Below, one piece after another: positions 1-9,776 of a DNA stretch of 33,780 nt (positions are counted from its first letter, which is position 1; each line of letters starts with the position of its first letter). A program made the translations under genes and the position numbers. Below the pieces are notes generated by a model. It saw nothing but the letters and a program-made list of their open reading frames with translations. It made no database searches and was not told the DNA's origin. This DNA comes from Nemertoderma westbladi (Eukaryota; Xenacoelomorpha; Nemertodermatida; Nemertodermatidae): the NCBI GenBank assembly GCA_032718475.1, contig JAUCBJ010000767.1, forward strand, positions 1 through 33,780, written 5' to 3'.

Positions 1-261
1 GTACATATAAACCTACGCGCGATACGTGAAGGACTATACAGGAAACGCTATAATCCAGGATTCGAATGTCAATTACATCGGGACGGAACCCATAAGACCA
101 GGAGTTGTAAGCACTGGCAAGCGTTGCCCAAACGAGATCGTGTAGCCTACACAGACGCAAACGGACTATGTCATCGATGTGTGGTAAAAGGACACAGATC
201 CGGAGAGTGTTGGAAAGGGAGAGGATGTGAAAGGACTAGACCAGGGGCAGAGAAGCCATGA
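1..261 (+). CDS. Gag-like zinc-knuckle ORF, 5' part outside the window (BEL/Pao-like retrotransposon)
   Basis: Frame 1 is open from the window edge to TGA at 259-261, so only the last 86 codons are seen. The peptide has a cysteine/histidine-rich region: an FEC-QLH...SCKHW part, a basic stretch, then CHRCVVKGHRSGEC, which fits the CX2CX4HX4C zinc knuckle exactly and is followed by a further cysteine (GRGC). In retrotransposon Gag proteins such knuckles bind the RNA genome in the particle. A Cys-rich segment, a short linker and then one CCHC knuckle resembles BEL/Pao elements, but this is pattern recognition, not a search. It lies in the same orientation as the polypurine tract and LTR near 3.4 kb, so both probably belong to one element. 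The stop overlaps the next ATG (ATGA at 258-261). A gypsy-type gag is the main alternative. Confidence 0.55.
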   Translation, partial: VHINLRAIREGLYRKRYNPGFECQLHRDGTHKTRSCKHWQALPKRDRVAYTDANGLCHRCVVKGHRSGECWKGRGCERTRPGAEKP

Positions 262-401
262 GCAAACATAAAGGAGCCGGGAAAGTACAAGGAGGCGTGT
301 TGCATAAGCACGCAGGACTGACACAGTGCGAGGGGGCATTACATGGGCAGACGTCGTGTATACCGAAGGACGAACGGAGGTCGTCGAGGCCTTTAATGCC
401 A

Positions 402-413
402 GCGCACATACAA
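402..413. repeat. Target-site duplication, left copy
   Basis: GCGCACATACAA here is repeated exactly at 1343-1354. The two 12-bp copies bracket the minus-strand non-LTR fragment, as expected for target-primed reverse transcription. Confidence 0.85.
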
Positions 414-1342
414 CTACTAGGATCGGCATGCTGCATTGCAGCTGCATTTTTAAGAATGCTGTGCCGGCTTGTCAACAAAATTGCACCGCCACAACTCCCT
501 ATCACCCATGACATTTGCTAGATCATCCGCATCTTTAAGGCCAGTGTCCTTTAAGATGCGTCTCAAGAAAGTCATGGGCTGTCCACCATGCTTATTCACT
601 CCATGAGGCTGCCAAAGTACAAGATTATGCACTGGCTGGTCCTCACGGCGAAAGCAATGTCCTGCAAAGCGGAGGCGATTTTGTTCTAGTGTCAAGCTTG
701 GGGGAACCAATGAGACACCTCCAATGTTATATAGTGTCTGGTTGGAGATGTGTGCATTGTACTTGACACAATGTACCCGGCGTAGCATTCTTGTGAATGT
801 GCCATCCAGAGATTTGGTGTCCTCAGCAGTTAGAGCCCAGCATGGACTCCCGTAGAGGAGTACTGGAACTACTGCTGCTCTAAATAATCGGACCTTAAGT
901 TTCCGATTGATTCTAGGTGACTTCCAAATCCTGGAAAGAACTATTCAAGGCTGCCCATGCCTTTCCCTTACGTATTCGAAGGTCCTCACCTGACTTCCGG
1001 ATCCATGATCCCAGGTAACAGAAGTCGTCCACATGCTCAAGCATACCATCCTTTGAGCTTATGCTCATCCGATCAGAGACTTGCTGAGGACTTTCAAAGT
1101 TAACTGTCAGAATTTTGGTCTTTCTGGAGTTAATAAAAAGACCAACACTAGAAGCAGCATGTTCTAATGAGCTGAGGAGCCGCTGGGCTCCCTCTAATGA
1201 TTCTGAGAGTACTCCTAAGTCATCAGCAAAGTCTAGATCAGTTAGGTACTTGGCAGGATTTCCTCGACTTCTGGAGCCAGTAGGTGGAGTTATCATCACC
1301 CCATCATCATTATGATGATCTAAGGACATGCGTAGAACATAT
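414..1342 (-). mobile_element. 5'-truncated non-LTR retrotransposon, copy 1
   Basis: A 929-bp minus-strand insertion bounded by a perfect 12-bp target-site duplication. It carries only the 3' part of the element: end of the palm, thumb and C-terminal region of the reverse transcriptase, then a short 3' tail with the motif GCAGCTGCAATGCAGC, which recurs at two other places (near 25700 and 29080). A stretch of about 140 bp (633-770) is essentially identical to 29278-29417, so the family is young. Truncation at the 5' end is typical of incomplete reverse transcription. Confidence 0.85.
450..1342 (-). pseudogene. Reverse transcriptase C-terminal fragment, frameshifted
   Basis: Reading the minus strand from 1342, the frame contains LTDLDFADDLGVL, the RT catalytic motif C in its F-A-D-D form, then INSRKTKILTV and FCYLGSWIRKSGE, the usual palm/thumb motifs of endonuclease-type non-LTR elements. 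A one-base insertion relative to copy 2 (near 938-945, AAAGAACT versus AAATCCT at 29575-29585) breaks the frame. The second frame then carries RLRFAGHCFRRED and the DDLANVMGDRELW region and ends at 450. This C-terminal signature is common in animal endonuclease-reverse transcriptase elements. It is a non-functional fragment: no endonuclease and no motif A are present. Confidence 0.8.
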
Positions 1343-1354
1343 GCGCACATACAA
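1343..1354. repeat. Target-site duplication, right copy
   Basis: Exact second copy of the 12-bp sequence at 402-413. It marks the 5'-truncated end of non-LTR copy 1. Confidence 0.85.
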
Positions 1355-1643
1355 AGGGGGAGACCAGCAGAGGTAGTATCTAAGAAAGTGTGGCGAAGAG
1401 TAAGAGGACGTATAGGAGGGCAGTGGGAGAGTGCCTACTGGAAGAAGGGGCACCTTAGAGTTTCAGTCGTCCAATGTTTTGGACTGAGGGGGGTGGGAAT
1501 GAGGGCGAGACGCCCTTCCCACGCAAAATAATTATTTAATTAAAAATAAAAATAAAAAAAATAAATAATAAAAATAATTAAATAATAAATAAGTAGAAAG
1601 TCAGAAAGTAAGTAGATAGCTAGTTAAGTTAGAAGAGTTAGAG

Positions 1644-1930
1644 GGTACGTAGTACCGTTAGGTAGTGAGAGTTAGAGAAGTTAGTAAGAGGAGTACGTAG
1701 TACCGTTAGTTAGTTAAGAGAGAGTAAGAGTTAGAGGGTACGTAGTACCATTAGTTAGTGGAGTTAGAAGTTAGTAAGAGGGTACGTAGTACCGTTAGTT
1801 AGTGGAGTTAGAAGTTAGTAAGAGGGTACGTAGTACCGTTAGTCAGTGGAGTTAGAAGTTAGTAAGAGGGTACGTTGTACCGTTAGTAAGGAGTGTTAGA
1901 GGTATAGTTAGTAAGAGGGTACGTAGTACC
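1644..1930. repeat. Minisatellite 1, about 44-bp period
   Basis: Seven copies of GGTACGTAGTACC start at 1644, 1692, 1737, 1781, 1825, 1869 and 1918, with spacing 44-49 bp. The core is a short hairpin (GGTAC, loop GTA, GTACC). The second copy has A for the first G, and the 1869 copy has a GTT loop. Confidence 0.85.
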
Positions 1931-1959
1931 GTTAGTTAGAAAGTTAGTAGAGTAGTAGA

Positions 1960-2180
1960 GGGTTGTGGGCACCGTAAGCGCCACGTAGAAAGTAGTAGCA
2001 GTAGAAGGTTGTGGGCACCATAAGCGCCACGTAGAAAGTAGTAGCAGTAGAGGGTTGTGGGCACCGTAAGCGCCACGTAGAAAGTAGTAGCAGTAGAGGT
2101 TGTGGGCACCGTAAGCGCCACGTAGGAAGTAGTAAGCAGAGTGGTTGTGGGCACCGCAAGCGCCACGTAGTTAGAGTTAG
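1960..2180. repeat. Minisatellite 2, 45-46-bp period
   Basis: Five copies of GGTTGTGGGCACCGTAAGCG, followed by CCACGTAG, occur with GGGCACC at 1967, 2013, 2059, 2104 and 2149. Stray copies lie near 2712 and 2832. The core can form an imperfect GTGGGC/GCGCCAC stem. Confidence 0.85.
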
Positions 2181-2452
2181 TAGGGGATGCATTGAACTTA
2201 GTGGGGCACGGACGTGATGACGTGTTTGATGTAAGAGCAGGGTATGTTAATTAGGGTGGGTGCCGGGCACAAGAGGTGCCGGGCACAAGAAGTAAGTTAG
2301 TAAGAGTTAGTAGTAGAGTTAGTTGAGTTAGTAGAGAGTTAGTAGAGTTAGTAAGAGTTAGTAGTAGTTCACATAATTAACTGCCGGCACTCAGGGCGTC
2401 ACGTGCAGTCGAGTAGACGAAAGGGAGTAGGATGCAGATAGAGTAGAGTAGT

Positions 2453-2705
2453 AGAGAGGGCACATAGGGTGCCAGAGAGTAGAATAGTAGAGACGGGCAT
2501 ATAGGGTGCCAGATAGTAGAGTTAGAGAGTTAGAGGTAGTAGAGTAGTAGAGACGGGCACATAGGGTGCCAGGTAGTAGAGTTAGAGAGTTAGAGGTAGT
2601 AGAGTAGTAGAGAGGGCACACAGGGTGCCAGGTAGTAGAGTAGTAGAGAGGGCACATAGGGTGCCAGGTAGTAGAGTAGTAGAGACGGGCACATAGGGTG
2701 CCAGA
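2453..2705. repeat. Minisatellite 3, irregular 36-60-bp period
   Basis: Six copies of GGCACATAGGGTGCC (or one-base variants) start at 2459, 2496, 2556, 2615, 2651 and 2688, joined by AGTAGAGTAGTAGAGA-type spacers. The core pairs GGCAC with GTGCC. Confidence 0.8.
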
Positions 2706-3098
2706 TAGTAGAGTGGTCGTGGGCACCGCAAGTGCCACGTAGTTAAAAGAGTGGGTAGAGTTAGAGAGTTCAAGTTAAAGGGCTAGAGAGTTAGTAGACC
2801 TAGAGGGTTTTAGTTAGAGTTAGTAGTAGAGGGGTCGTGGGCACCCTAAGCGCCATGTAGTTAGAAGAGTTGGTAAGAGTTAGAGGGAGTTAGTAGAAGT
2901 AGAGAGTTAGTAGGAGTTAGTTAGACTTAGTAGAGCTAGTTAGAGTCGGAGAGTTAGTAGATAGTAAGAGAGTTAGATAGTTATCAAGTAAGTAGTAGAT
3001 AGATAGTATGATAGCACAGGGGTAGCATTAGAGATTAGGGCCTTAAGGAGTGGGAGAGAGTCCGGGGTATAGAGAGAGTGCGAGTGCAATTCAAGTGT

Positions 3099-3114
3099 GG
3101 GGGGGGGGGGGGGG
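3099..3114. repeat. G homopolymer, 16 nt
   Basis: An uninterrupted run of 16 G on the plus strand. It is one of six runs of at least 16 G or C in the window. Confidence 0.95.
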
Positions 3115-3386
3115 AGAAGTAAGAGGCAGATTAAGGGACGAAGAGGTCCGAGAGTGTAAGAGTTGGAGTGAGAGTAGAGTAGAGTTAGAGAGGCGAAAGT
3201 GCTTGGGAAACAAAAGTCGTGTGGGAGGAGCGCACGATCGGCCCGACACGGAACGCCAGGCAAACGGGTAGCATCATCATACCCATAGGGAGCGGCCTGG
3301 AAAGCCGACTCCGAAAGAAAATAATCCCACCCCACACCCGATACTAGGTCGGGATCCAGCGGAATTGTAGCGCACTAGAGGTGGAT

Positions 3387-3422
3387 GCTATCTTCTTACC
3401 GGGAAGATAGCATGGGGGGGAG
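3387..3422 (+). promoter_or_regulatory. Hairpin plus polypurine tract before the 3' LTR
   Basis: GCTATCTTC (3387-3395) and GAAGATAGC (3403-3411) form a perfect 9-bp stem with a 7-nt loop. Immediately after it comes a G-rich polypurine run, GGGGGGGAG, ending at 3422, next to the TGTTAG start of the LTR. A purine tract directly before the 3' LTR is the normal plus-strand primer of LTR retrotransposons. Upstream, 3115-3386 is ordinary-complexity sequence with no ORF I can assign and is probably the degraded 3' end of the internal region. Confidence 0.7.
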
Positions 3423-3957
3423 TGTTAGCTTATCCAATTCCGCTAACCTACCCCATAAAGTGAGCCGTTAAGCAATATTGGGAACACGAGGTTGATTACC
3501 AATATCAACCTCGTGTCACCCCAACAAAGTGGGAAGGAGACACATACGCACAATAAGGGTCAGGGGTTACACCCCTGAAAGAGAGAGAATAGCAAGGGCG
3601 AAGGGAAGCACTTCAGAGGGGGGCAAAGGGTGACAAGTAGGATATTAGCCAATAGGGGGGAAGCATCGACTGGGTACAGCAATATGGCCAACTGTGCAAT
3701 ATATATTACCGGTCGATGCAACATTCATTCAGTTATCCCAGTACAGTCAGGCAGAACGGTGACAGTTAAGACCGTCACCGCCGTCACCAATCACAACTAG
3801 ATTATCATTACCGGTATACTGTGCTATCATTACTCTGTCTATCTTATTATCTTATCAATAATACTGGAAGAACGACAAACTCTTTTCTTTCACTCACACG
3901 GCGGGGACACGTACACAAACAACACCGGATAAACCGGGATCCTCGGATCCCGTCACA
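3423..3957 (+). mobile_element. 3' LTR of the BEL/Pao-like element
   Basis: The block starts TGTTAG directly after the polypurine tract and ends CGTCACA, giving TGT...ACA termini and a length of about 535 bp. It contains a perfect 13-bp stem (ACACGAGGTTGAT at 3484-3496 with its complement at 3504-3516), a TATA-like ATATATATTA near 3700, and a terminal 8-bp stem CGGGATCC/GGATCCCG at 3935-3952. The right boundary is inferred from the CA end; the 5' LTR is outside the window, so it cannot be confirmed by comparison. AT-rich sequence unlike the LTR begins right after. Confidence 0.7.
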
Positions 3958-4787
3958 ATGTAGGATAGATGGTATATATATTATGAAAATATAATAATTA
4001 TTTATGAATGTAATTAATTGTATTATATTTCAACATTTGGAGTAAAATAATTTAAAACGGGATAAACAATATATCTACAAAACATGAATACATAATTAAA
4101 AGAGATAATATAAAGATTAAAATATATTATATATTACTATATTAAAATACGAATTTATTTTGCGTTGTGTGCGTGTGGATCGGAGCAGGCAGACTATCTA
4201 AAAACATCGCGGTTCTTAGAGGGGAACAATTATTTATTACATGGGAGAAAAAGTAGAACTTTTTTTCACTATTCTCGAGGCATTTTATTTACCGCGTCAG
4301 CGAGGTTAATAAAGGGTCGAGAGAATATTGAAAAGAAAATGTTCCACTTATTTTCCATGTAATACGTTTTCCATATTGCTTCCATAGTTACTGCTATTGT
4401 AATTATTGTACTCCCCAACTCCTGATGGCTGCCTTACTCAATGTTAAATAATTTAGTGTTCTAGAATATTTATTAGGTAACTAGAGAGCCGCTTAACAAC
4501 ATAAACCAATATTGGCCCAAAATCACAAAAAGTGGCCAAAAACGTTTCCCTCCCACACGATTCGACTTAATTTTAGAATGATATTTTTTTGGAACCTAGT
4601 AAAGTTATATATATTTTTGAAGATAATTTTATGGTCCAACAGATGCACAAAAAATCATACAGCCACTCCGACTTTGAAAGATTTTACAGACCATTTAGTA
4701 CTAAAAAATGCAGGTTTTTCAATTGTCCAAAAAAGTTGATTGTATTATGTTATAGCTCATTTTAAAGCTAAATGATAGAGGAATGCA
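3958..4787. other. AT-rich non-coding stretch
   Basis: No gene or clear repeat. The short open frames at 4165-4362 and 4512-4739 have no recognisable motif. A 20-bp stretch with CACAAAAAGTGGCC near 4516 recurs inverted near 22290, suggesting a small dispersed repeat. Confidence 0.6.
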
Positions 4788-4838
4788 ATGGAATAACTTC
4801 CAAATTGTTTCATTGATATCATATTGAAATACAACAAT
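4788..4838. repeat. 51-bp direct repeat, left copy
   Basis: The sequence beginning ATGGAATAACTTCC recurs at 5519-5569 with one mismatch in 51. The copies are 731 bp apart, and the second ends 15 bp before the tandem TIR units. The 680 bp between them (4839-5518) is AT-rich with no ORF of note; it has one X-box-like site GTTACTATGGCAAC at 5437-5450. Confidence 0.85.
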
Positions 4839-5518
4839 GGTTATTCCCCATTAAAAACTGTACTGCTTAGTTGTTATTGTATCTGTTAAATACTGCTTAG
4901 TTACATCCAATCAATTAGAATATAAAAACAAAATTTAAAATATTCGCATATTAATAGGTTCCATCCACTAGCTACCATGGTTACAATTCACAACCACTTT
5001 GATTATAACTTAAGGCAGCGACAGTAAAGTACAGAGGCGCTTGCATACGTGGAAGAGGTACCGTATAGTAAATCTGGAACTGATTTTAAAGATTGAGACC
5101 TGATAATATGAGGGAGCAGAGTTCTAGAAATTCACATTTGTTGTAATTCCTTCAATGATCAAATGTCCCTTTGATATTCAAGCAACTAAATTTTACGGTA
5201 GCTATGTTTTAGGTAAGCATAGCTATTATTTTCGACACTACTGGTTCCGTTCTCCTACTTTCCCGTACAAATTTTTTTATCGTAGCACTTGTTAATTTTT
5301 ATATATAATTTCAATTTATTATACAGTAGTTCCTTTTAAAAAATATTATTCTAGAAGGAATACCGTTTTGACTAGAGTTCCGTATAGCACTACTAAAAAC
5401 ATATTGTTTTAATGTTGTTTTAAAACATATATCATTGTTACTATGGCAACGTTAAAGAGTTGTAGAACAAATGAAAATAGTTATATACTATTCTAAACCA
5501 TAAATAAAATAAAATAAT

Positions 5519-5569
5519 ATGGAATAACTTCCAAATTGTTTTATTGATATCATATTGAAATACAACAAT
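5519..5569. repeat. 51-bp direct repeat, right copy
   Basis: Second copy of the 4788-4838 sequence (one C/T difference). It abuts the left end of the 1.27-kb unit array. Confidence 0.85.
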
Positions 5570-5584
5570 AGATAATATACCCCT

Positions 5585-6851
5585 ACGAGAAAGGCATTTC
5601 CTAAAGGAAATGCAACCACGAAGCTAAGGAAAATTAAACAAACGGCCACAATTTGGTTCGTTGCTTAGCCTCGCTTAGTAGCAATTGTCAATAATTAACT
5701 TCTATTCCCATGGAAACTAGAGTTCTCTGGAACTGTTGCTTTAACCTTTGAAAAAAAATTCAGTACAGATTGTGGTTCAGATAACACATATACTGAGTTT
5801 CAGAAAATATTGTAGTTTATGTCCAGATTACCGATTTTCTATCAAATTGCATCTGTTTGCAGTGGTTGTCATGGAAACTGAAAAATAGAACAATGTAATT
5901 CGGATGCAGAATAAGTCATATTGTGGGGGTAGGGGTTAGTCCCAAGTCATAATACTATTAACTTGTGCTTCAAATTATCATTTTATAAATTTTAACATCT
6001 GTTTAGACTTGTTGCTATGGTAACTGTATTTTCTAATTAACCTCAAACGGCTTGGATATGGATCTTATAGATGAGTTGCAAAACCCCAAGTTTATATATA
6101 TTACAGTTTTGCTACAAATAGAGTTATCAATATAGATTTGAATGATATAGAGTTTAATAAACTACAGTTACCATGGTAACTAAATTTCTGGAATAATTTA
6201 AGTTTCACTAAAAGTTCCAACTCGTGGTCCAGATAACACATACCCAGTTTTGTAAAATTTTATCGTGAAGTCTATGTCCAAATGAATAAGTTTTGAATAA
6301 AAACATCTGTTTTCAGCGGTTGTCATGGTAACTGAAAAATAGAACAATGTAATTCGGATGCAGAATAAGTTATATAGTGGGGGTAGGGGTTGGTCCCAAG
6401 TCATAACACCTTAACCTTAGGCTTCAAATTAACATTTTATAAATTTTAACATCTGTCTAGCCCGGTTGCCAAGGTAACTGGATTTTCTATTTAACCTCAA
6501 TCGGCTCTGCTATGGACCTTATAGTTGTGTTGAGAAACCCCAAGTTTATATCTATTATAGTTTTCCTACAAATAGAGTTTTAAATATTGACTTGAAATAC
6601 ATAGACTTTTTTCTAAGTCCGTTGCCATGGAAACCAGATTTTTCCTGGATATGAGACCCAGCCCAAAAGATGCGCCTCGACGAGTAGTATATACATGCAA
6701 AATTTCAGGGTACTTTTAAAGGCTAGTTTTTTCACCTATCAAAAAAAACCAAATCTGCCTCACACAAGTAAAATAGCCCACTATGAATAGACCATCTCAG
6801 CTAAGGAAAATCTTTCTTAGCGAAAGTAGTTGATTTTCCTTAGCTTCGTGG
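5585..6851 (+). mobile_element. TIR-bounded X-box unit, copy 1
   Basis: The unit starts ACGAGAAAGG, then a 20-bp near-palindrome (GCATTTCCT, AA, AGGAAATGC), then CCACGAAGCTAAGGAAAAT at 5616-5634. The exact reverse complement of that 19-mer closes the unit at 6833-6851. The 3' end is itself a nested hairpin: AGCTAAGGAAAAT (6799-6811) pairs with 6833-6845, and CTTTC/GAAAG pair inside the loop. The interior has six X-box-like palindromes at 5865, 6011, 6167, 6319, 6465 and 6621, spaced 146-156 bp, with a three-monomer higher period of 454 bp. No transposase is encoded. It looks like a non-autonomous fold-back or MITE-type element with a satellite-like core. Confidence 0.75.
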
Positions 6852-6907
6852 ATTTTTGACAATTACTTGTCCCAAACGGTAACACCTAAATTCACCAAAA
6901 GGTTTTT

Positions 6908-8183
6908 ACGAGAAAGGCATTTCCTAAAGGAAATGCAACCACGAAGCTAAGGAAAATTAAACAAACGGCCACACTTTGGTTCGTTGCTTATAGCCTAGTT
7001 TAGTAGCAATTGCCAATAATTTACGTCTATTCCCATGGAAACTAGAGTTCTCTGGAACTGTGGGTTTTACCTTTGAAAAAAGATTCAGTCCAGATTGTGG
7101 TTCAGATTATAACACATATACCGAGTTTCAGAAAATATTGTAGTTTATGTCCAAATTACCGATTTTCTATCAAAATGCATCTGTTTGCAGTGGTTGTCAT
7201 GGAAACTGAAAAATATAATAATGTAATTCGGATGCAGAATAAGTCATATAGTGGGGGTAGGTCTTGGTCCCAAGTCATAATACTATTAACTTGTGCTTCA
7301 AATTATCATTTTATAAATAGTAACATCTGTTTAGTCTTGTTGCTATGGTAACTGTACTTTCTAATTAACCTCAAACGGCTTGGATGGATATGGAAATTAT
7401 AGATGAGTTACAAAACCCCAAGTTTATATATATTACAGTTTTGCTAGAAATAGAGTTATCAATATAGACTTGAATGATATAGAGTTTAATAAACTACAGT
7501 TACCATGGTAACTAAATTTCTGGAATGATTTAAGTTTCACTAAAAGTTCCAACTAGTGGTGCAGATAACACATACCCAGTTTTGTAAAATTTTATCGCGA
7601 AGTCTATGTCCAAATGAATAATTTTTGTATAAAAACATCTGTTTTCGGCTGTTGTCATGGTAACTGAAAAATAGAACAATGTAATTCGGATGCAGAATAA
7701 GTTATATAGTGGGGGTAGGGGTTGGTCTCAACTCATAACACCTTGCCCTTAGGCCTCAAATTATCATTTTATAAATTTTAACATCTGTTTATCCCGGTTG
7801 CCAACGTAACTGGATTTTCTATTTAGCCTCAATCGGATCTGCTATGGACCTTATAGTTGTGTTGCAAAACCCCAAGTTTAAATCTATTATAGTTTTCCTA
7901 CAAATAGAGTTATAAATATTGACTTGAAATACATAGACTTTTTTTGAAGTCCGTTGCCATGGAAACCAGATTTTTCCTGGATATGAGACCCGGCCCAAAA
8001 GATGCGCCTCGCCGAGTAGTATATACATGCAAAATTTCAGGGTACTTTTAAAGGCTAGTTTTTTCGCCTATCAAAAAACCCCAAATCTGCCTCACACAAG
8101 TAAAATAGCCCACTATGAATAGACCATCTCAGCTAAGGAAAATCTTTCTTAGCGAAAGTAGTTGATTTTCCTTAGCTTCGTGG
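6908..8183 (+). mobile_element. TIR-bounded X-box unit, copy 2
   Basis: Same architecture as copy 1, with TIRs at both ends and six X-box-like sites at 7193, 7339, 7499, 7651, 7797 and 7953. It is joined to copy 1 by a 56-bp linker (6852-6907). Most differences from copy 1 are single-base changes and short indels. Confidence 0.75.
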
Positions 8184-8209
8184 ATTGGGATTCTATAAAC
8201 TAAATTATT

Positions 8210-9608
8210 ACTAGAAAGGCATTTCCTAAAGGAAATGCAACCACGAAGCTAAGGAAAATTAAACACTCTTTGACTCATCACTTCATTGCTTTACAGAGTT
8301 AAGAGGCATATGCCTTAAAACTCATATTACAATGGCAACCGGAATTTTCTAGAACTGTTGAGGATTACATTAAGATCCGGTTTGTGGTTCCAGGTGACAC
8401 ATACTTCAATTCAGTTTCATTGAGTAGTTAATGTGTAAAACAAAGGATTTAATTGTTAAAACGTCTGTTTGTAGTGGTTGTCATGGAAACTGAAAAATGC
8501 GACAATTTAAATTGGATGCGGAATTAGTGATATAGTGGGGGTAGGGATTGGTCCCAAGTCGTAATACCTTAAATTTATGCTTCAAATAACCATTTTATAA
8601 ATTTGAACATCTGTTTAGCATGGTTGCCCTGGTAACTGGATTTTCTAATTAACCTCAATCAGCTCGACTATTGTTCTTATCATTGTGTTGAGAAACCCCA
8701 AGTTTATATCTATTGCGGTTATTCTATAAATAGAGTTATGAATATAGACTTGAATGATATAATCTGTAATAAATTCCAGTTACCATGGTAACTAGATATT
8801 TCTGGAATGTTTTGAGTTTTTCTAAAAGTTCGAACTAGTGGTCCAGATAACACATAACCAGTTTCGTAAAATTTTATCGTGAAGTCTACGTCCAAATGAG
8901 TAATTTTTGTATTAAAACATCTGTTTTCAGCGGTTGTCATGGAAACTACAAAATAGAACAATGAAATTTGGACGCAGAATAAGTTATATAGTGGGGGTAG
9001 TGGTTGGTCCCAAGTCATAACACCTTAACCTTAGGCTTCAAATTAACATTTTATAAATTTTAACATCTGTTTAGCCCGGTTGCCAAGGTAACTGGATTTT
9101 CTATTTAACCTCAATCGGCTCTGCTATGGACCTTATAGTTGAGTTGAGAAACCCCAAGTTTATATCTATTATAGTTTTCCTCAAATTAACATTTTATAAA
9201 TTTTAACATCTGTTTAGCCCGGTTGCCAAGGTAACTGGATTTTCTATTTAACCTCAATCGGCTCTGCTATGGACCTTATAGTTGAGTTGAGAAACCCCAA
9301 GTTTATATCTATTATAGTTTTCCTACAAATAGAGTTATAAATATTGACTTGAAATACATAGACTTTTTTCTAAGTCCGTTGCCATGGAAACCAGATTTTT
9401 CCTGGATATGAGACCCGGCCCAAAAGATGCGTCTCGCCGAGTAGTATATACATGCAAAATTTCAGGGTACTTTAAAAGGCTAGTTTTTTCCGGAATCAAA
9501 AAAAACCAAATCTGCCTCACACAAGTAAAATAGCCCACTATGAATAGACCATCTCAGCTAAGGAAAATCTTTCTTAGCGAAAGTAGTTGATTTTCCTTAG
9601 CTTCGTGG
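8210..9608 (+). mobile_element. TIR-bounded X-box unit, copy 3 (diverged, internal duplication)
   Basis: The unit starts ACTAGAAAGG and ends with the same TIR. Its first 400 bp are clearly more diverged than in the other copies. A 143-bp segment is duplicated in tandem (X-box sites at 9079 and 9222), giving seven sites: 8477, 8623, 8779, 8933, 9079, 9222 and 9378. Length is 1399 bp. Confidence 0.75.
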
Positions 9609-9776
9609 ATCTATTATAGTTTTCCTACAAATAGAGTTATAGATATTGACTTGAAATACATAGACTTTTTTCTAAGTCCGTTGCCATGGAAACCAGATTT
9701 TTCCTGGATATGAGACCCAGCCCAAAAGATGCGCCTCGACGAGTAGTATATACATGCAAAATTTCAGGGTACTTTT
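9609..9776 (+). repeat. Partial unit (3' internal segment only)
   Basis: This repeats the segment equivalent to 9310-9475, including an X-box-like site at 9680-9693, then runs directly into the start of the next full unit. It is consistent with unequal exchange inside the array. Confidence 0.8.

Larger units (their letters stand above)
258..1531 (+). pseudogene. Second small ORF of the LTR element, split by a non-LTR insertion
   Basis: The ATG at 258 overlaps the upstream stop. The frame reads to 413, meets the non-LTR insertion 414-1342 and its duplicated target, and resumes in frame at 1355 to a stop at 1529-1531. Without the insertion and one target copy the frame would be open for 110 codons. 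The product would be basic, with an Arg/Lys/Trp-rich C-terminal half. No protease, reverse transcriptase or integrase motif is visible, and I do not recognise the family. It could be the degraded start of a pol polyprotein or an accessory ORF. That the frame is kept exactly across a precise insertion supports it having been open when the insertion happened. Confidence 0.4.
1532..3098. repeat. C-poor GTTAGTAG-type low-complexity region inside the LTR element
   Basis: From just after the last ORF to the G tract the plus strand is built of G, A and T with few C, in variations of GTTAGTAGAGTTAGAG. Three better-defined minisatellites sit inside it and are listed separately. No pol-like coding sequence is present on either strand. 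Predicted ORFs on the minus strand here are repeats of the array (CPQPSTATTF or CARLYYSTT type) and are not genes. Confidence 0.8.

Noticed and set aside
4165-4739. Two short plus-strand ORFs (65 and 75 codons)
   Set aside because: AT-rich chance frames without motif, repeat support or neighbouring signals.
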